A stretch of 23,863 nt of DNA from the NCBI GenBank assembly GCA_029939615.1, contig JAOZSP010000009.1, positions 1 to 23,863 on the forward strand, given 5' to 3'. This DNA comes from Candidatus Izemoplasma sp. Lineage in GTDB: Bacteria > Bacillota_I > Bacilli_A > Izemoplasmatales > Izemoplasmataceae. Below are positions 23,863 to 23,863 of the stretch, piece by piece. The stretch's first letter is position 1, and the number at the start of each line of letters is the position of its first letter. The notes below the pieces were generated by a model, which saw nothing but the letters and a program-made list of their open reading frames with translations, had not been told where the DNA came from and did no database searches. Both the position numbers and the translations under genes were made by a program.

Positions 23863-23863
23863 T

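Overview
The window is strongly AT-rich DNA from a low-GC, probably monoderm bacterium. Several traits point to the Bacillota/Mycoplasmatota border (Acholeplasma-, Haloplasma- or Izemoplasma-like lineages): the DnaE type, the dnaE-pfkA-pyk order, a PadR-DUF1700-DUF4097 cassette, a SwrC-like RND pump with its TetR regulator and no membrane-fusion partner, DUF2089/SHOCT-like proteins, and strong Shine-Dalgarno sites. UGA is a stop here (uvrB ends in TGA, and Trp is TGG throughout), so the Mycoplasma/Spiroplasma code is excluded. The exact taxon is an inference. No rRNA, tRNA, insertion sequence, phage gene or CRISPR array was seen.

Layout. 1-572: 3' end of a membrane-anchored surface protein with Ig-like repeats, closed by a terminator. 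594-6140: dnaE, pfkA and pyk (replication polymerase and lower glycolysis), closed by a terminator. 6188-8084: a PadR-family regulator and a large DUF1700/DUF4097 membrane protein behind a promoter embedded in a 35-bp near-palindrome. 8119-12125: an RND efflux pump and a TetR regulator behind a promoter overlapped by a GC-rich 30-bp inverted repeat, ending in a bidirectional terminator. 12124-13743 (minus strand): a B12-binding radical SAM protein. 13820-18153: uvrB, a small lipoprotein, a Ste24-like M48 protease and a membrane-anchored helical-repeat protein, ending in an AT-only hairpin. 18239-19590: an operon with a consensus-like sigma-A promoter encoding a SHOCT-like protein, a DUF2089 zinc-ribbon/HTH protein, a 35-residue microprotein and a second SHOCT-like protein. 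19619-21053: an RlmCD/RumA-type 23S rRNA uridine methyltransferase. 21076-23829: yjbQ, an ASKHA-fold protein whose motif order looks like a circularly permuted ROK kinase, and a decayed second RlmCD-type methyltransferase. The last bases may hold the end of a convergent minus-strand gene.

Most of the core (dnaE, pfkA, pyk, uvrB, rlmCD, yjbQ) is ordinary housekeeping. The two regulated envelope/efflux loci are probably self-regulated by the repressors they encode. The points most worth a second look are the apparently permuted ROK-like protein (21523-22530), the SHOCT/DUF2089/microprotein operon in which three proteins share one short helical motif, and the rlmCD paralogue inactivated by a nonsense codon plus a roughly 130-nt frameshifting deletion.
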